NCBI GenBank assembly: GCA_012728075.1
Contig: JAAYFV010000017.1
Coordinates: 1-33,091, forward strand
DNA from: Tissierellia bacterium
Lineage (GTDB): Bacteria; Bacillota; Clostridia; Tissierellales; Tepidimicrobiaceae
Direction: 5' to 3'
Length of the DNA: 33,091 bases
Below, one piece after another: positions 23,364-31,039 of the stretch. Position 1 is the stretch's first letter. The number at the start of each line of letters is the position of its first letter. Both the position numbers and the translations under genes were made by a program. The notes under the pieces were generated by a model that had not been told where the DNA came from, ran no database searches, and saw only the letters and a list, made by a program, of their open reading frames with translations.

Positions 23364-23435
23364 TTTCTCACTCCTTCTTATGTTGATTACTATTATTATA
23401 ACCTATAAACAATAATAAAACACTAAAAAATCAAT

Positions 23436-23457
23436 AGAGCGGGAATGTCCCCGCTCT
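23436..23457 (-). terminator. Terminator between rpsO and pnp
   Basis: On the minus strand AGAGCGGG and CCCGCTCT form a GC-rich 8-bp stem with a 6-base loop, followed by ATTGATTTTTTAG. It lies directly past the rpsO stop and would set the rpsO to pnp ratio by partial read-through. Confidence 0.8.
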
Positions 23458-23459
23458 TA

Positions 23460-23729
23460 TTATCCTCTGATACCAAGTTTTTCAATTAATGCACGATATC
23501 TTTCAATATCATTCTTTTGAAGATAATTCAAAAGACCCCTTCTTTGACCTATCATTTTAAAAAGACCTCTCCTTGAATGATGATCTTTTTTATGAGTTTT
23601 TAGATGCTCTGTTAATGAATTAATTCTGTAGGTTAAGATTGCAATTTGAACTTCTGGTGATCCAGTGTCATTCTCATGCAATCTATACTCTTCAATAATT
23701 TGAGCTTTTTGCTCTTTAGTCAATGTCAT
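23460..23729 (-). CDS. rpsO: 30S ribosomal protein S15
   Basis: The 89-residue S15 binds the 16S rRNA three-way junction early in small-subunit assembly. [42 protein letters not shown] and [10 protein letters not shown] are diagnostic. The start is ATG 23729, preceded by GAGGAGGTAAAAAA, an ideal RBS. An upstream GTG/TTG-type extension in the same frame is leader sequence, not protein. The order ribF-rpsO-pnp is standard. S15 represses its own translation in many bacteria, and the leader of about 80-120 bases upstream could host such a structure. Confidence 0.98.
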   Translation of the reverse strand: MTLTKEQKAQIIEEYRLHENDTGSPEVQIAILTYRINSLTEHLKTHKKDHHSRRGLFKMIGQRRGLLNYLQKNDIERYRALIEKLGIRG

Positions 23730-23848
23730 TTTTTTACCTCCTCTATTATAAAATTCACCAATAGCTAAGTAAATCGCCGAGGAAACGATAAACATAGCTA
23801 AAGGTACTCCACCAGAATTATATTATCATATATATATTAATTTGTAAA
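23730..23848 (-). promoter_or_regulatory. rpsO promoter and leader (possible S15-binding region)
   Basis: On the minus strand a -35-like TTTACA (23843-23848) lies just after the ribF stop. It is followed by AT-rich -10 candidates, TAATAT at 17-base spacing being best. The leader downstream contains pairable segments (AGCTATG near 23795 and TAGCTAT near 23765) and a GC-containing stretch. This resembles the layout of S15 autoregulatory leaders, but I cannot confirm a known motif. Confidence 0.3.
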
Positions 23849-23850
23849 CA

Positions 23851-24771
23851 TTATTGTCGTGCTTTTATATAACAAATATCTTTCTCTATCTGTTTAATCA
23901 ATTCTTCGATAGTATCAAATTTAATATCTTCCCTTATAAAATCTATAAACATTACTTCAATAGTTTTCCCATATAAATAATCATTAAAATCTAAAATATG
24001 GTTTTCAATTTTCAATTTTTTTTCGTTAAAAGTAGGATTATAGCCTATATTAGTTAAACTTAAATACTGTTTATTATCTATCAATGTAATAGTTTCATAT
24101 ACTCCAGTTTTAGGTATGGTATAGTTATGAGTAAGACTAATATTAGCAGTAGGAAACCCTAATTTTTTGCCTCTATTGCTTCCCCGAACAACTTGCCCTA
24201 TTATAGTATAATGTCTTCCCAAAAATTTGTTTGCCTTATTAATTTGTCCTTCCATTACCAATTGACGAATTCTTGTACTACTAATTACTTCATTTCCAAT
24301 GGAAATAGGTTTGATAATATTAGTTTCAAAACCTTTTTTAGCTCCCAATTCCTTTAAGTAACTGCTATTTCCCATAGCTTTATGTCCAAATCTATAATCA
24401 AATCCCACAGAAACTAGAGCTGCATTTAATTGATTTACTATTATATTATCTACAAATTCTTCTCCAGATAATTTCATTACATTTTCGTCAAAATTCATAA
24501 TATATACCACTTCTACACCTAAGCTTTCAAGTATATTTAATTTCTGCTCATTGGAAGTAAGAATTGATATAGCTTTTTTATCCTTACTTAGTATATTTTT
24601 TGTATGATTTTTAAACAATAAAACTCCAGACTTTAAATCCCTTTTGATTGCTTTTTCTATGGTATCTTCTATCAAATATTTATGTCCTAAATGAATACCA
24701 TCAAAATTACCTAAAGCTACAGCTGTTTTATAATTATTGTTTATACCCATGTCTAAATCTATAATTTCCAT
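23851..24771 (-). CDS. ribF: Bifunctional riboflavin kinase/FAD synthetase
   Basis: RibF phosphorylates riboflavin to FMN and adenylates FMN to FAD. The 306-residue protein has the N-terminal nucleotidyltransferase domain (ALGNFDGIHLGHKYLI near residues 19-34; the ISSTRIRQLV motif). The C-terminal flavokinase domain has GSNRGKKLGFPTANI and the NIGYNPTF segment. ATG 24771 is chosen because AAGGTGAT stands six bases before it; a GTG three codons earlier would overlap the RBS. It starts 10 bases after truB. No FMN riboswitch is visible; expression comes from the upstream operon. Confidence 0.96.
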   Translation of the reverse strand: MEIIDLDMGINNNYKTAVALGNFDGIHLGHKYLIEDTIEKAIKRDLKSGVLLFKNHTKNILSKDKKAISILTSNEQKLNILESLGVEVVYIMNFDENVMKLSGEEFVDNIIVNQLNAALVSVGFDYRFGHKAMGNSSYLKELGAKKGFETNIIKPISIGNEVISSTRIRQLVMEGQINKANKFLGRHYTIIGQVVRGSNRGKKLGFPTANISLTHNYTIPKTGVYETITLIDNKQYLSLTNIGYNPTFNEKKLKIENHILDFNDYLYGKTIEVMFIDFIREDIKFDTIEELIKQIEKDICYIKARQ

Positions 24772-24781
24772 ATTTATCACC

Positions 24782-25675
24782 TTATATAAGAACTTTATCC
24801 ATTTTTATATACAAGACATTGTTTTTTTCAATGGTTCTTCCAATTCCAATAAATATATTGTTAGAATAAATCCTCAACAAAGTATCCCTTTCATAGCTAT
24901 TTATTAGATTTATAGGTAATGGAATTTGGACACCATTTTTTAACTTATTAAAATATTTATCATCAACAGTCAATTTATCCATATGATTTAAAACTTTATC
25001 CATTGGTAGTATAAGTGTACCAATAGAACTTTTATCTAAACTCTTTATATAATCAATACTATAGCTATCTGAAATCTTAAAATCTCCTACACCTATTCTC
25101 ATTAAATAAGACATATATCCATAAGTTCCTAGGGCTTTCCCTATATCATCACATAAAGTTCTTATGTATGTGCCTCTTGAACATTTTGTGTAAAAGATTA
25201 TCTTTCTATTATTGATATTTTTTAGTATTTTTATGTCGTAAATATAGATTTCTCTATAAGCTCTCTTAATAAACTTTCCTTCCCTTGCCAATTCATATAA
25301 CTTTTTCCCTTGATGTTTTAATGCAGAGTACATAGGAGGCTCTTGTAATATTTTTCCTCTAAATTTGTCAAAAATATAGTATATATCTTCCTCATTGACG
25401 GTTTTTGAAGAATGGTTAATAACTTTACCATCTACATCAAGTGTATCCGTTGCTAATCCTAAGGTTAATTCCCCAATATATTCTTTATCCATATCAATTA
25501 AGTACTCACTTATTCTTGTTGCTTTCCCAATACACAAAGGTAAAACACCTGCTGCATTTGGATCTAAAGTGCCAATATGCCCAATTTTTTTAATCCCTGT
25601 AATTCTTCTCATGATATTTACTACATCATGAGAAGTTAATCCCTTTGGTTTAAATAGATTGATTACACCATTCAT
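24782..25675 (-). CDS. truB: tRNA pseudouridine(55) synthase
   Basis: TruB makes pseudouridine 55 in the T-loop of tRNAs. The 297 residues show NGVINLFKPKGLTSHDVV at the start, HIGTLDPNAAGVLPLCIGKAT with the catalytic aspartate, PPMYSALKHQGKKLYELAR, and KCSRGTYIRTLCDDIG. A PUA-like C-terminal region follows. ATG 25675 lies one base past the nrnA stop codon, with TAGGTGAT as RBS inside nrnA. An earlier in-frame GTG overlaps the RBS. The tight junction implies translational coupling within the nusA-infB operon. Confidence 0.96.
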   Translation of the reverse strand: MNGVINLFKPKGLTSHDVVNIMRRITGIKKIGHIGTLDPNAAGVLPLCIGKATRISEYLIDMDKEYIGELTLGLATDTLDVDGKVINHSSKTVNEEDIYYIFDKFRGKILQEPPMYSALKHQGKKLYELAREGKFIKRAYREIYIYDIKILKNINNRKIIFYTKCSRGTYIRTLCDDIGKALGTYGYMSYLMRIGVGDFKISDSYSIDYIKSLDKSSIGTLILPMDKVLNHMDKLTVDDKYFNKLKNGVQIPLPINLINSYERDTLLRIYSNNIFIGIGRTIEKNNVLYIKMDKVLI

Positions 25676-25676
25676 A

Positions 25677-26654
25677 TTAATCACCTAGAGCCATCATTAT
25701 CTCATCAAGAATAAGCTTCTTTGCCTTTGATATATCGTTATAAATAGTACAACCTGCAGCTTTTTTATGACCACCACCATTAAATTTAGTACATATCTTA
25801 GAAACATCTACGGTTTTCTTACTTCTTAAGCTGATCTTTATTTCATCATATTTCATTTCTTTTAATAAAACTGCAACCTCTACAGAATCTATATCTCTTA
25901 TAAAAGATACTACCCCTTCAGTATCTTCCATACTTGCATTATTTTCTTTTAACATCTGTTGAGTTACTGCTACCATACCTATCTTATTATCCATAAATAA
26001 TTCCAAACTATTTAAACAATTAATAAATAGTTTGGTTCTTTCAAGGCTTCTACTTTGATATAGATTTATATTAATCCTTTCTATATCAATTCCCTTTTGT
26101 AGCAGTTTTGAAGCTATCAAATGGGTAATATAAGTAGTATTACTATACATAAAACTTCCAGTATCAGTGCTAATTGCTGTATATAGACATGTTGCAATAT
26201 CTTTATCCATATCAATGCCAATTTCATTGATCAATTTATAGACCAGCTCTCCTGTAGCGGCAGATGTAGGAGAGACAATATTTATATGCCCAAAGTTTGT
26301 ATTGGAAATATGATGGTCAATATTTATTATATTATTAGCCTTTAAAGCAAAGTGTTTTCCCACACCTAATCTATCCATATCACTACTGTCTAAAGCAATA
26401 AATGTGTCTACATTTTCAGTAATATCATATTCCTTAATTAACTCTATATTTGGTAAAAACAAATAATCTTTTGGAATATGATCCACCTTTATCAAACTAA
26501 CATCTTTATCCATCTTTTTCAGCGCCATCCCTAAAGCTAATGTAGAACCTATATTATCACCATCTGGTTGTATATGGGAAGCAATATATATTTTTTTTGA
26601 ATTTTTAATTATGTCAATAGCTTGACTCATGTAGGTTTTAATGCTTTTATCCAT
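25677..26654 (-). CDS. nrnA: NrnA-type DHH/DHHA1 phosphoesterase (nanoRNase/pAp phosphatase)
   Basis: NrnA degrades RNA oligonucleotides of 2-5 residues and dephosphorylates 3'-phosphoadenosine 5'-phosphate. The 325-residue protein has the DHH family motifs: IASHIQPDGDNIGS near residue 25 (motif I), LDSSDMDRLG (II), NIDHHISN (III, the DHH itself) and TDTGSFMYSN (IV). The C-terminal DHHA1 RNA-binding motif is FNGGGHKKAAGC. ATG 26654 is set by AAAGGAG eight bases upstream; codons before it overlap the end of rbfA without an RBS. The gene overlaps rbfA by 8 bases. The position between rbfA and truB is standard for Firmicutes lacking Orn. Confidence 0.93.
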   Translation of the reverse strand: MDKSIKTYMSQAIDIIKNSKKIYIASHIQPDGDNIGSTLALGMALKKMDKDVSLIKVDHIPKDYLFLPNIELIKEYDITENVDTFIALDSSDMDRLGVGKHFALKANNIINIDHHISNTNFGHINIVSPTSAATGELVYKLINEIGIDMDKDIATCLYTAISTDTGSFMYSNTTYITHLIASKLLQKGIDIERININLYQSRSLERTKLFINCLNSLELFMDNKIGMVAVTQQMLKENNASMEDTEGVVSFIRDIDSVEVAVLLKEMKYDEIKISLRSKKTVDVSKICTKFNGGGHKKAAGCTIYNDISKAKKLILDEIMMALGD

Positions 26655-27024
26655 CAGAGTTTCTCCTTTTTTTTTCATCTTCTTCATTTACCTTATCTAT
26701 TAATTTTGACATATAGATTCCTTGTTCTATGGATTCGTCTAGATGAAAGACAGGTTCTGGTACATATCTTAAGTCAATTCTATTACCTATTTCTTTTCTA
26801 ATAAAACCTTTCGCGCTTTCTAAACCTTCCATTGTTTCATTTTTAGCTTCTTGATCCCCTAACACAGATACGTATATGTTGGCGTAGCTTAAATCTCTAG
26901 TAACTTTCACTTTTGTCACGGTAACCATAGGACTTATACGTGGATCCTTAATCTCTATTGTTAGTAATTCTGATACTGTCTTCCTAACTTCTTCTGATAT
27001 TCTATTAATCCTTTTAGTATCCAT
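26647..27024 (-). CDS. rbfA: Ribosome-binding factor A
   Basis: RbfA aids late 30S maturation, binding helix 1 of 16S rRNA and helping cold adaptation. The 125-residue KH-like protein reads RINRISEEVRKTVSELL at the start, IKDPRISPMVTVTKVKVTRD in the middle, and RKEIGNRIDLRYVPEPVFHLDESIE near the end, all family hallmarks. It begins 12 bases after infB with an AAGGGG RBS that includes the infB stop codon. Confidence 0.97.
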   Translation of the reverse strand: MDTKRINRISEEVRKTVSELLTIEIKDPRISPMVTVTKVKVTRDLSYANIYVSVLGDQEAKNETMEGLESAKGFIRKEIGNRIDLRYVPEPVFHLDESIEQGIYMSKLIDKVNEEDEKKRRNSDG

Positions 27025-27036
27025 GGAATCAACCCC

Positions 27037-29016
27037 TTACTGTTCAACTTCTTTTAATATATAAGCTTCTAATATATCTCCTTCTTTTATATCATTGTAG
27101 TTTTCAAGGCCTAAACCACCTTCATAACCACTCAATACTTCTTTAACATCATCTTTAAATCGTTTTAGTGATGATACATTACCTTCAAATACTACAACAT
27201 TGTCCCTTAGGAGACGTATTTTACTGTTTCTTGTAATTTTACCATCTTGAACATATATACCAGCTACAGTCCCTACATTTGGTACTTTGAAAGTAGCTCT
27301 AACCTCAGCTCTCCCTATAACTTCTTCTTCGTATTTTGGTTCTAACATACCCTTTATGGCTGCTTCAATATCTGCTATTGCATCGTATATAACCCTATAA
27401 GTTCTAACATCAACTTTTTCTTCTTTTGCTATGTCCAAAGCATTTAATGTTGGTCTTACATTAAAGCCTATAATTATAGCATTAGAAGCTGCAGCTAACA
27501 TTACATCACTTTCAGTTATACCACCTACACCCCCATGGATGATATTAACTTTTACCTCATCAGTTTCTAGCTTTTCAAGGGATTGTTTAATAGCATCTAT
27601 AGTACCTCTTACATCGGTTTTTATTATTATATTAAGCTCCTTAATTTCACCTAATTGTATTCTTTCAAATAGATCATCTAAAGACACATTTTGTGTAGCC
27701 TTTAACTGTTCTTCCCTATCTAGTTCTTTTTTCTTTTCTGCATAAGTTCTAGCAGTTTTTTCATCTTCAACTGCATAAAGTATGTCTCCCGAAAGGGGAA
27801 CTTCAGATAAGCCTAAAATCATCACTGGAATAGAAGGCCCTGCCTTTTTAACGTTTTTACCTTTATCGTCAAACATAGCTCTTATTCTTCCACTTGTACT
27901 ACCGCAGACTACCATATCTCCTACTCTTAAAGTACCTTTTTGAACTAATACTGTAGCTACTGGACCTCTTCCTTTATCTAACTGAGCTTCTATAACTGTT
28001 CCTACTGCTTTTCTATTAGGATTAGCTTTGAGCTCCTGTAATTCTGCTACAAGCAATATCATTTCAAATAGCTCATCAATACCTTCATTCTTTAATGCTG
28101 AAACTGGAACATTTACTGTATCTCCACCCCATTCTTCTGCCACTAGTCCATATTCTACTAATTCTTGTCTTATCCTGTCAACATTTGCATCTGGTTTGTC
28201 TATTTTATTTATTGCTACTATAATAGGGACATTAGCAGCTTTAGCATGGTTTATAGCTTCCACCGTTTGTGGCATAACCCCGTCATCAGCAGCTACAACA
28301 AGTACTGCTATATCTGTTACCTGGGTCCCTCTTGCTCTCATAGATGTAAAGGCCTCATGTCCTGGAGTATCTAAAAATACTATTTTTTCTCCCTTCACAT
28401 TGACAACTGAGGCTCCAATATGCTGAGTTATGCCCCCTGCTTCTTGTTTTGTAACATGAGTTTTTCTAATTGCATCCAATAAAGAGGTCTTACCATGATC
28501 AACATGACCCATTACTGTAACTACAGGAGGTCTTGGCTTTAAATCCTTTGGATCATCTTCATAATCTAAATCAAATTCGTCCTCTATTTCAGGAGGTTCA
28601 GATTTTACAACATCAAAACCTAGTTCTTCTCCTATAATATTTGCAGTATCAAAATCTATAGATTGATTTTGATTGGCCATTATACCTAGATCAATCAATT
28701 TTGTGATTAATTCTGCTGGTGTAACATTCATTTTATCTGCTAGATCCTTAACTATGATTGTATCTTCTATTTTTATAAGCTTCTTTTGTTTTATATTACT
28801 TTCAGACTGATTCATATCTTTTTGAATAATTTCCTCCGTATCACTATCTTTATTATCTTTTCCTAAAATTAGTTCTTTAATAGTTTCAGCTTCCTCATTT
28901 TCAATAGTAGCCATATGGCTGCTAACTTCTAATCCCATGTCTTCCATTATATCTATTAGTTCTTTACTAGTAATTCCAACTTCCTTCGCTAATTCATATA
29001 CCCTAATTTTTGTCAA
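27037..29016 (-). CDS. infB: Translation initiation factor IF-2
   Basis: IF-2 is the GTPase that brings initiator tRNA to the 30S subunit and promotes subunit joining. The 659-residue protein is a short IF-2. It has two small N-terminal IF2_N-type modules ([20 protein letters not shown] at the start and a second at about residues 70-120), then the G domain with [22 protein letters not shown] and NKIDKPDAN, and domains II, III and IV. TTG 29016 ([12 protein letters not shown]) fits the family start, with GGGGGTG six bases before; codons upstream overlap the RBS. Only 39 bases separate it from rnpM, so the usual L7Ae-like gene between them is missing. Confidence 0.97.
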   Translation of the reverse strand: MTKIRVYELAKEVGITSKELIDIMEDMGLEVSSHMATIENEEAETIKELILGKDNKDSDTEEIIQKDMNQSESNIKQKKLIKIEDTIIVKDLADKMNVTPAELITKLIDLGIMANQNQSIDFDTANIIGEELGFDVVKSEPPEIEDEFDLDYEDDPKDLKPRPPVVTVMGHVDHGKTSLLDAIRKTHVTKQEAGGITQHIGASVVNVKGEKIVFLDTPGHEAFTSMRARGTQVTDIAVLVVAADDGVMPQTVEAINHAKAANVPIIVAINKIDKPDANVDRIRQELVEYGLVAEEWGGDTVNVPVSALKNEGIDELFEMILLVAELQELKANPNRKAVGTVIEAQLDKGRGPVATVLVQKGTLRVGDMVVCGSTSGRIRAMFDDKGKNVKKAGPSIPVMILGLSEVPLSGDILYAVEDEKTARTYAEKKKELDREEQLKATQNVSLDDLFERIQLGEIKELNIIIKTDVRGTIDAIKQSLEKLETDEVKVNIIHGGVGGITESDVMLAAASNAIIIGFNVRPTLNALDIAKEEKVDVRTYRVIYDAIADIEAAIKGMLEPKYEEEVIGRAEVRATFKVPNVGTVAGIYVQDGKITRNSKIRLLRDNVVVFEGNVSSLKRFKDDVKEVLSGYEGGLGLENYNDIKEGDILEAYILKEVEQ

Positions 29017-29055
29017 ACTATACACCCCCAATATTTTTACAGGTGATGATTGATA

Positions 29056-29331
29056 TCAATATTCTGTAGAATCAGTTATTGTTTTTTTTATGTTTTCATA
29101 TATTTCATCTGATATATGGGTTTTTAATGTTTTTTCAAGTATTTTGCTTTGTTTAGCTTTAATAAAACATTCATCATCTGGACAAATATATGCTCCCCTA
29201 CCATTCATCTTTCCCGTTAAATCTACTTCTATATTCCCTTCCTTATCTTTAACTATTCTAATGAGTTCATTTTTTGGTTTATTTTCATTGCAAGCCACAC
29301 ACTTTCTTAAGGGAATCTTTCTTTTTTTCAA
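29056..29331 (-). CDS. rnpM: RNase P modulator RnpM (YlxR, DUF448)
   Basis: The 91-residue protein has the YlxR fold signature: RKCVACNENKPKNELIRIVK followed by GRGAYICPDDECFIKAKQ. Cysteines are paired in CVAC and near CPDDEC. In B. subtilis YlxR binds the RNA of RNase P and reduces its activity, hence the name RnpM; other reports give it a regulatory DNA-binding role. Start is TTG with GAGGTG five bases upstream, immediately after nusA (16 bases). The nusA-rnpM-infB order is conserved, but the YlxQ gene normally after it is absent. Confidence 0.94.
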   Translation of the reverse strand: MKKRKIPLRKCVACNENKPKNELIRIVKDKEGNIEVDLTGKMNGRGAYICPDDECFIKAKQSKILEKTLKTHISDEIYENIKKTITDSTEY

Positions 29332-29347
29332 ATTATCACCTCACTAT

Positions 29348-30400
29348 TTATTCTGAAATAATGCCTTCTTCATATTGACTCTTACTTTTTATGTCTATCT
29401 TCCAATTAGTAAGCTTTGCAGCTAACCTAGCATTTTGTCCTTCTTTACCAATAGCTAGTGATAATTGATAATCAGGTACTACTACCAATGCAGATTTTTC
29501 TTGTTCGTTTACTTCAACTTTTATTACCTTAGATGGGCTTAAACTATTTGCTATAAATTCTTCAATATTTTTGCTCCATACAATTATGTCTATTTTTTCC
29601 CCATTTAACTCATCTACAATTGCTTTTACTCTACTTCCTTTGAATCCAACACAAGCCCCAACTGGATCTACATTTGGATCCTTTGAAAAAACGGCAATCT
29701 TAGTACGGGATCCTGCTTCTCTAGATATTGCATATATATCTACAATTCCTTCATGTATCTCTGGAACTTCCAATTCAAACAATCTTTTAACCAGTCCAGG
29801 ATGGGATCTTGAGAGGATAATTTGTGGTCCTTTAGTAGTTTTTTTGACTTCTAATATATATAGTTTTAATCTATCACCTTGCTCATATATCTCACCATTA
29901 ATTTGTTCTGTAGGGGGTAAAATCCCCTCTGTCTTCCCTAAATCAATATATACATTATTTTTACTTATTCGTTGAACCATGCCAGTTATTATTTCGTTTT
30001 CTCTATTTATAAATTCATCATATATTACATCTCTCTCAGCATCCTTAATTCTTTGAATTACTACTTGTTTAGCAGTTTGTGCTGCAATTCTTCCAAAATT
30101 TTTTGGAGTTATTTCTATATTTACTATATCCCCTAACTGGTATTTATCATCAATATTCTTTGCTTCTTCTAAACTTATCTCTAATAACTCATCTTTTACA
30201 TCTTCAACTACATTCTTTTGTGCATATACTTTTACTATTCCAGAATGTTTATTTATTTCTACTTCAACATTTTGCGATGAACCAAAATTTTTCTTGTAAC
30301 TAGAAATAAGTGCTGATTCTAAAGCTTCTAATATTACATCTTTCGATATCCCTTTTTCTTGCTCTATCTCTTCAAGGGCTTCAATAAACTCCACATTCAT
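29348..30400 (-). CDS. nusA: Transcription termination/antitermination factor NusA
   Basis: NusA binds RNA polymerase and affects pausing, hairpin-dependent termination and antitermination. The 350 residues hold the N-terminal polymerase-binding domain (1-125), an S1 domain (GMVQRISKNNVYIDLGKTEG), KH1 (GSRTKIAVFSKDPNVDPVGA followed by CVGFKGSRVKAIV), and KH2 (LAIGKEGQNARLAAKLTNWK). The C-terminal acidic repeats of Gram-negative NusA are absent, as is normal for Firmicutes. GGGAGGG serves as RBS 8-10 bases before ATG. It follows rimP by 15 bases. Confidence 0.97.
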   Translation of the reverse strand: MNVEFIEALEEIEQEKGISKDVILEALESALISSYKKNFGSSQNVEVEINKHSGIVKVYAQKNVVEDVKDELLEISLEEAKNIDDKYQLGDIVNIEITPKNFGRIAAQTAKQVVIQRIKDAERDVIYDEFINRENEIITGMVQRISKNNVYIDLGKTEGILPPTEQINGEIYEQGDRLKLYILEVKKTTKGPQIILSRSHPGLVKRLFELEVPEIHEGIVDIYAISREAGSRTKIAVFSKDPNVDPVGACVGFKGSRVKAIVDELNGEKIDIIVWSKNIEEFIANSLSPSKVIKVEVNEQEKSALVVVPDYQLSLAIGKEGQNARLAAKLTNWKIDIKSKSQYEEGIISE

Positions 30401-30415
30401 TAACTTAACCCTCCC

Positions 30416-30880
30416 TTAAAATTTAACCACCAATTTTATATTTGAGATAGCATCTCTTTGGATTGCCCTTTTTTCTTGATTTTCTTCCATTATGGTAATA
30501 TCTATCTCAGAAAAATCTAATAGCTCTCCCGTAAATTTTTTCTTACCATCTATGTTTTTATATAGACTTATTTCTATTTCCTTTCCTATATTTCTTTTTA
30601 AATCTTTATCTGTTTTTAATGGTCTGTCTAATCCTGGAGATGAAACCTCTAAATAATAGCTACCCTCTATAGGATCTATTTCATCTAATTTATTGCCTAC
30701 TGCTTCGCTAACCTTTTGACAATCATCGATAGATACCCCTTCTCTTTTTCCTATATAAAACCTTAAAAATTGCTCAGCGTTTTCTCTAACAAACTCTATA
30801 TCTACTAAATCGTAACCTAAATCTTCCACAATAGGTTCACAGTTTTCTCTGATAGTTTTTAGTACATTTTTTCTACCCAA
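30416..30880 (-). CDS. rimP: Ribosome maturation factor RimP
   Basis: RimP (formerly YlxS/P15A) helps S12 and S19 join the nascent 30S subunit. The 154-residue protein shows the two-domain pattern: LGYDLVDIEFVRE and LRFYIGKREGVSIDDCQKVS in the N-terminal domain, YYLEVSSPGLDRPLKTDKDL as the linker signature, then an SH3-like C-terminal domain. Start is TTG with GGAGGTG five bases upstream, in a well-formed leader after the polC terminator. It is the first gene of the nusA-infB operon. Confidence 0.96.
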   Translation of the reverse strand: MGRKNVLKTIRENCEPIVEDLGYDLVDIEFVRENAEQFLRFYIGKREGVSIDDCQKVSEAVGNKLDEIDPIEGSYYLEVSSPGLDRPLKTDKDLKRNIGKEIEISLYKNIDGKKKFTGELLDFSEIDITIMEENQEKRAIQRDAISNIKLVVKF

Positions 30881-30961
30881 AGTATCACCTCCATCAATAT
30901 ATATCTATTTTTTGATGTAATATATAAAAATATACTTTTATATGAACATATCAAACAAATA

Positions 30962-30981
30962 AGAGTGGGATGGCCCACTCT
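30962..30981 (-). terminator. Terminator of polC
   Basis: On the minus strand AGAGTGGG and CCCACTCT pair around CCAT, followed by TATTTGTTTG. It lies about 60 bases past the polC stop, upstream of the rimP leader. Its weak T-run suggests partial read-through. Confidence 0.7.
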
Positions 30982-31039
30982 ATTGAGAACAAATACCTAT
31001 AGTTGTATTAATCTTATTATATCATATAGTTTTAAAAAA

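Noticed and set aside
22771-23415. 214-codon plus-strand reading frame opposite pnp
   Set aside because: It is the longest antisense frame, but its sequence is the mirror of conserved PNPase codons, with low-complexity serine-rich content and no RBS.
23730-23795. N-terminal extension of ribosomal protein S15
   Set aside because: S15 proteins start at MTLTKEQK, which here has an ideal RBS. The extension lacks homology and overlaps that RBS.
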